From Escarpia spicata (lineage: Eukaryota > Annelida > Polychaeta > Sabellida > Siboglinidae), in NCBI GenBank assembly GCA_963995525.1, contig OZ023210.1, positions 20,458,184 to 20,522,183 on the forward strand: 64,000 nucleotides of DNA. Direction: 5' to 3'. Numbering within the stretch: position 1 is the first letter of the stretch; each line of letters begins with the position of its first letter. The notes below the pieces were generated by a model that was not told the origin of the DNA, did not search any database, and was given only the letters and a program-made list of their open reading frames with translations. A program made the translations under genes and the position numbers. Positions 50,901-59,300 of this stretch are shown piece after piece.

Positions 50901-53290
50901 TGCTATGGCAGGCCTTCATCGAAATTTGCAGTTCGGACCAGTAACCTTTTAATGACAGGGACATTCAATATATATTATTTATTTTAGGTATTTAACCTGT
51001 TAACTCATTTAACTTATTTTGTTTTGAATTACTATATTTCACATAGATTTTATTTGCTAAGGAGCACCAAACTTACATTGTAAATGTAGCTTATTTATGT
51101 TACTCTTAAATAATTAAATAATAAACTTTTGTTTTGTTATTCAATTTTAATGTTTTAATTCATTTTAATGTATTGTCTTATATTTGTACTGTTGTTACAC
51201 CTTTTGGCAGTTATTTTATCCAGACACATGGCAAGCTATAAATGCTTAATAATAGTACCAGGTAGCTGTAGTCATATTTATTCATTCCAAGATTAGAAAA
51301 TACATTTGATCATATCACAGCACATTAAAAATATTCAATCAGAGGAGAGTGTGCAATAAAATAGAATTACATCAATGTGGCAGGAAAATGTACACCATTT
51401 TAAGAAATAAAATATAAAGAAAAAGATATTGTACAGATATGAATATAGCAAGCGAAACAGTTTAGGAGACGTGTATATACAGAAAATCATCAATAAGAAT
51501 GAAAAAATCACCACATATTGTTTAAAGGCCTGACTGCATATGGAACAAATGACTCTCTTTGTTCTGGCTTCCACAGATATATATTGTTTACCTGACTTTG
51601 CAGTTAGAAAGAGAAAATAATACAAATACATTCATTTCAGGTAAAACCCATAAACAATTAGTACGTATAAATAGGTATAAAAATACATAGCTTTTAAAAG
51701 TAAATAATAAAAATATATAAACAGATACAATAAAAATAAAATAAGGTGACAAGTTAAAATGTTAATAAATAAATAAATTATGAAAATTATAATAAACAAA
51801 TAAATATGTAAAACATTATGTAAAGTCACTGTTTTACAATATGCAGTGATAATAATAATAAACCATGAGAATTGGTACGGCAGCTGACGGTCGTGATGGA
51901 TGTGTGTTGTAGATGATGGGGAGGAGCTGGAGGATGTTCACATGCCCCCCCTAGGGATGCCCCTCATTGATGGACCCACCTTCTCCCTCACCAGGGATAT
52001 GTTCCCTCTCTCCCGAGAAGCGTCCTTGCTCAGCACCAGTCGGATACCAGACAAGGTGGGAACACATGATTTGGCCATTTTGTTTTTGTGTCTAAATTTA
52101 TGTCAATTTGTTGAACTTCTGTCAAGTAATTTCTCCATACACAGATCAGTTTCTGTGTTCGTGTTATATTTATGTAATAAATTACAGGCGAATGAATTTA
52201 TTTATATATATATATATATAATGTAAATAAATACAAATTGACTGTTGTGTGTGGCTACTATGGATAACAAATATTTATGTAATGTAAATGAGTTACTACA
52301 TTTTATGAATTAAATTTGACGCATCATGATTGAAGATATAGTTTTGTTTATTGTGTTATGTAATATGTTATGAGACAAATAGATTAATTTTATTTGTTAT
52401 AGCTGAGAAACTACAAAATGTATTTTTCATAATATTCAAATGTTAGACTGTCAAGTTGTGATGTTAGTCATTGTATGAGTTTGAGTCTGACTGGAGTATT
52501 GTGTGTGTTTGAGGCTAATTGGAGTATCGTGTGTGTTTGATGCTGACTGGAGTATCATGTGTGTTTGAGGCGAACATGAGTATCATCATGTGTGTTTGAT
52601 GCTGACTGGAGTATCATGTGTGTTTGATGCTGACTGGAGTATTGTGAGCAATTGAAGGTGACTGGAGTATCATGCGTGTTTGAGGCTGACTGGAGTAGTA
52701 TGTGTTTGAAACTGACTGGAATATCGTGTGTGATTTGGGACTGACTGGAATATCGTGTGTGTTTGAGGCTGACTGGAGTACCGTGTGTGTTTGAGGCTGA
52801 TTGGAGTATCGTGTGTGTTTGAGGCTGACTGGAGTTTTGTGTGTTCTTGAGGTTGACAGGAGTATTGTGTGTTTGAGGCTGACTGGAGTATCATGTGTTT
52901 GAGGCTAGTTGGAGTATCGTGTGTGTTTGATGCTAAATGGAGTGTCATGTGTGTTTGAGACTGACTGCATTGTCGTGTGTGTTTGAGGCTGACTGGAGTG
53001 TCGTGTGTGTTTGAGACTGACTGGAGTATCGTGTGTGTTTGACAGAGGACAGGAATGAACAGACTTGAAGATCTGCTGACAATCTCCACCAAAACACTAC
53101 TCAAGAGAGACAAGTCAAATCTGCAGTATGTAAAGTTCTCATATATATATAAACTTGATAGAGGGATGTCAGCCTTTTTGGGCTCTAACCTATAGTACAT
53201 TAGAAAATGTCAAGCCTTGCTCATTATTATTTTGTTACTAGTGTTTGTCTGTCATAAATTTACATTATATATTTAGAACTGTTGTGAGTG

Positions 53291-53342
<52 letters not shown>

Positions 53343-56300
53343 TGTGTGTGTGAACAGTTTTTTCTGTTGTGGCCTTCACTGTTTTAGGTACCCAAAGACA
53401 TAAAAAAAATTAGATGTAGAGAACAATTTCATAGAGTTCCATCATGTTCCTTTAGTCAATGTTTACCGTAAATGTAAAGAGGTAATTGAAACACATTGTT
53501 AACATATTTTGAATCACATAAATGTTATGAGATCCATTTAATACTAATAATCATTAATGGAACAATAAGAACCTAAATTTTGGACCTAAACCTATTTATG
53601 ACAACAGAATAGCCCAGTTAATGACCAACTATACGAATAAAACATGACCATCTTCGTTGCCATGGCAGTGAGACGGTTGACCTTCAGACAGCCGCGACCT
53701 TACACCCGCGACCTGTATCAAGCAACACCAAGTACTTAAGTGGCAGTCGACCTCTGAGTGTGAAGCCTCTAGAACAACACCGCCACGCTTCAGCACGTGC
53801 CAAGACGTCGGGTCGGCGCCTGCTTGCGCCAATCGCAGGCGACCGCGCCCGTACACCCAACGCTGTGAGTGATGTCACGCTGTCCTGTGTCAAGCTTTGA
53901 CGGGGGACCATCTCACTAATATAAGATAATGTGCTTATTATGTAAATCCATCATTAAACAGACTCCGTTTTTAGTCCTTTGGGCCGACGGTCCATCGGAC
54001 TTATGCCATCACTCTGCGTCTGCCGTGCGTCGTTAGCTGCCATATCCGTTCAGCTACTTTTTCTCTAATTTTGCATAGTCATATCTTCGGGTACTGCCAC
54101 TATGCACAAATAATCTGTATTAGATTTAATAATTCTAGGAGCCCCAAGGGCCCCTGAAATTGGTAATGTTTCACGTTTTGCCTATTTTTTCAAAAACTCT
54201 TCAGTAACTTTGTCTCTGATTTTGCATAGACATTTCATGTGGTAGTGCCACTACACACAAGGCCCCCCAAAATGCTAAACAGTCCTACTATTTCCCTACT
54301 GCTGTAAGCCTGCTGCATTAGATCTGCACTGATCTCTATTTATAACTGGATAGTGGACTTTGATCTAAGATTAACATAACTTGGGTACAAAATAATATAT
54401 AAAATAACTTAGGTATACTCGAAAAGGTTAAAGCATATTTAACCAAAATTATAAGGAATATTATTCAGATGCTTTACTATACATGTTGCACCCATGCATT
54501 ATCATAATAAAATCTTGTTACTGTTTTAGATAAAACGTTATTATAATTATTCAGATTTGATTACTGTAATAACTGTGTGTATAAATATTTGAACACTTAA
54601 AAATAATTAAATTCTCAGCTGTCTGGAAACAGACACTACATAAAATATTTTTGTAGATTTTAAGGGTTTCTAAAAACATAGAATGTCCAAATGATACTGT
54701 AGTTCTGCCTTGGGACACACATTGGTTGCTCCTCCATAGTTTAGTTTGCTACAATCAGTGAATCTCACAGTTGACCAAGCTGTCTGAAAGCATACAGTAC
54801 AGAAAATAATAAAGTTTGTGGATTTTTAGGGTGTCTGAAAACATACAGTCGCTACGATACATATTCAAGTGATATTAAACTAACTTTTATTGCACTGTGT
54901 CTGCTAATGTAATCTCTTGGAGTGTAATGGTGAACGGCATCAGTATTACTCCCGTAGTGATACGTAATCAATACAAACACACACAAATAATGTAACACTT
55001 GTTACAGGAAGAAGAAAAGAACCAAAGGCTCCAGAATGAAGTTATACGAGGTCATCGATTGACGACGATGAACGATCAGATTACATCTCCGCCGCCACAG
55101 TTTGGTCGCAATGGGACATTGCCGCCTCTCGACTCCGGGGAGATGAACGGCATCGCAGGAGGCGTGAGTGTCGACACCTAGAAGTTGTAACTTCGCTTTA
55201 TCTCGAGATGTACACATGTCTAGTTCTGACTGCCCACATTGGTTGACTTAAAATATACCGTATTCATTCTATTAAACATATAGTAGACAAATATTTTAGA
55301 TGCAAAAATATGTCAAATTTTGCATTCCAGTAAGTGTGCAGGGGTGTATACCCAGTTCCTGGGGTTTTTGGTAAAGCCATCGCAGCAGATGTGACTGGCA
55401 AGCGATTTTATGCATCTCACATGTGAGCAATAGGATACAAGAACACTGAGATTTGAAACTAGTTTGACATTGGTAGAAATTTAATTACAGTGATAGATTC
55501 AACAGTTGTGTATTCAGATGTATGCTAATTAAGGCATGTTCATGTTAGACAACAAATATAGTATAGGTGCAATCACTTTGATAGTGGTCAATGCATGATG
55601 TAGCTAATTACCACTTCAAATACTTTGAGACGTCGAGGTAAAATACATTATCACACGATGTGATTGATTCACCTGTATTGAGTTTTTACATCCTACTGAA
55701 ATCAGTGACTTTTTCTTCAATATTTAATTTACTTTATTATTAAGGTTTCTCTGCAGTCTTGAAATTTGACAAAAAAAGAACTCGTTCTAAATTAATACTT
55801 GCATGTTTTCACATCACATCATTTCTGTGGATTTGTGTTTGTACACAGTTTTCACAAATTACACATTTGCATTACCTGTTGAATAATATTTCATTCAACA
55901 TCATATTTTGCTTTTCATTCATATCAAATGTTACCAGCTGGTGTCGTGCTAATAAAATGATAGCAGACACACAAGGTTCTAAATCTCATTTTAAAATGAT
56001 TCACCAAACAGTCGTATCGCCAGCAAAGAAGGGACTGCACCTGTTACCGTTACAACCAGTGGGCTGGACTTGCTGTCACAGGTACAGCCCTTCTCCTCCA
56101 ACCCAGGTCCCATGGGAGAGTGAGTAGGGTGCTCTATAGGCATGGCGGATGACGTGCTCAGCCCTTTCCCAGCTCGTCTGCGATTAACCCAAGAATGCTG
56201 CCAAAATATTAAATTTGTGTCTGCTGACATCATGGCTGGCTTGAGAACAATCAAATGGTGTGGCTACGTAAATAACTTTACAAAGCGTGTGTTTGTGATG

Positions 56301-59300
56301 CATGGCACCGCATGTGTGGAACTGCGTGTGTGCATGCATGGCACCGCATGTGTGCATGTGTGGCACTGCGTGTGTGCATGCATTTAACGGCCATGATCAA
56401 CAATGTCTGCAAAAAAAAACACCAATGAGAAGAAGAAGAAATATATATTTACACATTTACATTTATACTAAATCAGTGTTATAAACTTGCATGAAATATA
56501 TTGCATGAAAATGTTTGCAATTGCAATGTCAGTCATTCACAAGGTTATGATGAAAGAGGCATGCTTTTACACTAATGACCAAGCAACTGGAACCACACAC
56601 AGTAGGAGTGGCGTTGTTCTGCAGTGGTTTACATTTCCTCTGCAAACGTTTTGTAGCCACATTCTCTCAGAGTTTGGTGCCTTTGGTATGAACGCTGTTT
56701 TTCATCTGGTTGTCCAGTCAAGGGATGTTTAAAATTTAAGTTTATACTTTATTTTCACTTATGGCTTCTGTCAAATTGTTGCGGTAAAGGTTCACCATAT
56801 TCCCCCTTTAGTGATGATGTCAGAGAGAAGGAGTCATATATGCCTGTGGCAGTGACTGCAGTGAATCATTTATGCAGTGCATGTGCATGCAATTCTTACT
56901 TATTTGATTGCACGAATGTGCATCCAGAGATTTTAACTTCAGACTTCATAACTGATATGGAGGCCATACAGAAATGTCGGAGAAATTTGCAACAAAACTA
57001 ACATGTTCATAAATAGCTGGAAGCCAATATAATTTATGTAGTGTAAGCAATATGGTATTGCCTGTGGTATACATTAGTTATTTATTTATTATTCTCTAGA
57101 GTAATTAATTAATTAATTAAATTCCTTGTACAAACACAACTTCAACTGCACGATGTGGCAACATGTATGCTTTGTAGCAACATCTAATCTCTGTAAATCT
57201 GCATTTGTTTTTAGGTTGCAACATTTCCAGTTGTTGTACGGCACATTTTCACCACAACGTACCTGCAATAGTTACCCATAATTGTTGCACTTTGACACCC
57301 AGATAATTGGTGTTTTTTCTGATTGGATAATTGCCAATAATGTTTTGATTGGGTGATTTCAGCGGAGGACGATGAATAATCGAGTGGGAAGCGCAGCGTT
57401 TCATGACAAGGAATCATTGATGCACGTATTACGTGAGAGACCTGCACTCCCCCTGGAGACAAGACCGAGTACTACTCACATGCTCTATAGAGTATGTATG
57501 CTTGCGTGTCACCCTGTATTTACATGGACATTTAGTGTATATGAAAACTCCTTTGCACCTAGCTGTATGTGCTAGCTTGTTTCTGTGTATAAAGAGTGTT
57601 TTTTTCAAATGTATCATTATAAAGAAATTAGGCAGTGACCTATATCTCTGCGGGTTGGGCTTTCAAATATCAATAGTAGTGTTTTTTGTTTTTTCATTAC
57701 AGCAAAATGTTTTATTTGGCAGTGCTTTGGCATTATTTGTTGTGATATTCCAATCGTGCAAAGATACATATTTTTGTAATACTAATAAATAATATCTAAC
57801 AATTGTTCCCGAAACAAGATCATTATCACTATGTCTTCCATGAACATGTCTTGTTGAGATATCACAGTCTTCCACGAACATGTCTTGTTGAGATATCACA
57901 GTCTTCCATGAACACGTCTTGTTGAGATATCACAGTCTTCCATGAACATGATCTCGCCTTATGGGTTGTGTTGGCAAGATGCCTACACCAGAGAACGTGC
58001 AGGAAAGAGGTTGTGCCTGACTCATGAATGTATGTAAGAGAGAGGTTCAAATGTACGTAACTGAGAGGTTGTTGTCTTACAGACGGACATCCAGTCAGGT
58101 CGGCAGTCATCCACACCAATGGGCTTCAACAACACCTTCAAACTCAGCTCTGTCGCAACCACAGGTCAGTGTCCACCTCTTGGTCAGTCTATCCAACCCT
58201 TGGTCAGTCTCTGTCCACCCCTTGGTCAGTCTGTCCACCTATTGGTCAGTCTCTGTCCACCCATTGGTCAGTCTCTGCCCACCCGTTGGTCAGTCTCTGT
58301 CCACCCCTTGATTAGTCTCTGTCTACCCTTTGGTCAGTCTGTCCACCCCTTGGTTAGTCTCTGTCCACTCCTTGGTCAGTGTGTCCACCCTTTGGTCAAT
58401 CTCTGTCCACCTTTGGTCAGTCTGTCCACCTCTTGGCTAATCTCTGTCTAACCTTTGGTCAGTCTGTCCACCCCTTGGTCAGTCTCTGTCCACTCCTTGG
58501 GCAGTCTCTGTCCACCCATTGGTCAGTCTCTGTCCACCTCTTGGTCAGTCTCTGTCCACCTCTTGGTCAGTCTCTGTCCACCCCTTGGTTAGTCTCTGTC
58601 CACTGCTTGGTCAGTGTGTCCACCTTTTGGTCAATCTCTGTCCACCCCTTGGTCAGTCTCTGTCCACCTTTGGTCAGTCTGTCCACCTCTTGGCTAATCT
58701 CTGTCTAACCTTTGGTCAGTCTGTTCATCCCTTGGTCAGTCTGTCCACCCCTTGGTCAGTCTCTGTCCACTCCTTGGGCAGTCTCTGTCCACCCATTGGT
58801 CAGTCTCTGTCCACCCATTGGTCAGTCTCTGTCCACCTCTTGGTCAGTCTCTGTCCACCTTTGGTCAGTCTCTGTCCACCTTTGGTCAGTCTCTGTCCAT
58901 CCCCTGGTCAGTCTCTGTCCATATCTTGGCCAGTCTCTGTCCATCCCCTGGTCAGTCTCTGTCCACCTTTGGTCAATCTGTCCACCTCATGGTTAGTCTG
59001 TCCACCCTTTGGTCAGTCTCTGTCCACCCCTTTGTCAGTCTCTGTCCACCCCTTGGTCAGTTTCTGTCCACCCCGTGGTCAGTCTCTGTCCACCCTTGGT
59101 CAGTCTCTGTCCACCCTTGGTCGGCCTCTGTCCACCCTTGGTCAGTCTCTGTCCACCCTTGGTCAGTGTCTGTCCACCTCTTGGTAATTTTCTGTCCACC
59201 CCTTGATTAGTCTGTGCACCCCTTGGTCAGTTTGTTCACCCATTGGTCAGTCTGTCCACCCCTTGGTCGGTCTGTTCACTCCCTAGTCAGTCTGTTCATA

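Noticed and set aside
52670..53200. 176-codon His/Thr/Ser-rich open frame on the - strand
   Set aside because: It is the reverse strand of the 28-bp minisatellite.
58024..59210. Pro/Leu/Ser/Gln-rich + strand open frames over the 22-bp array
   Set aside because: They are composition effects of a stop-poor minisatellite in an intron, overlapping in several registers.
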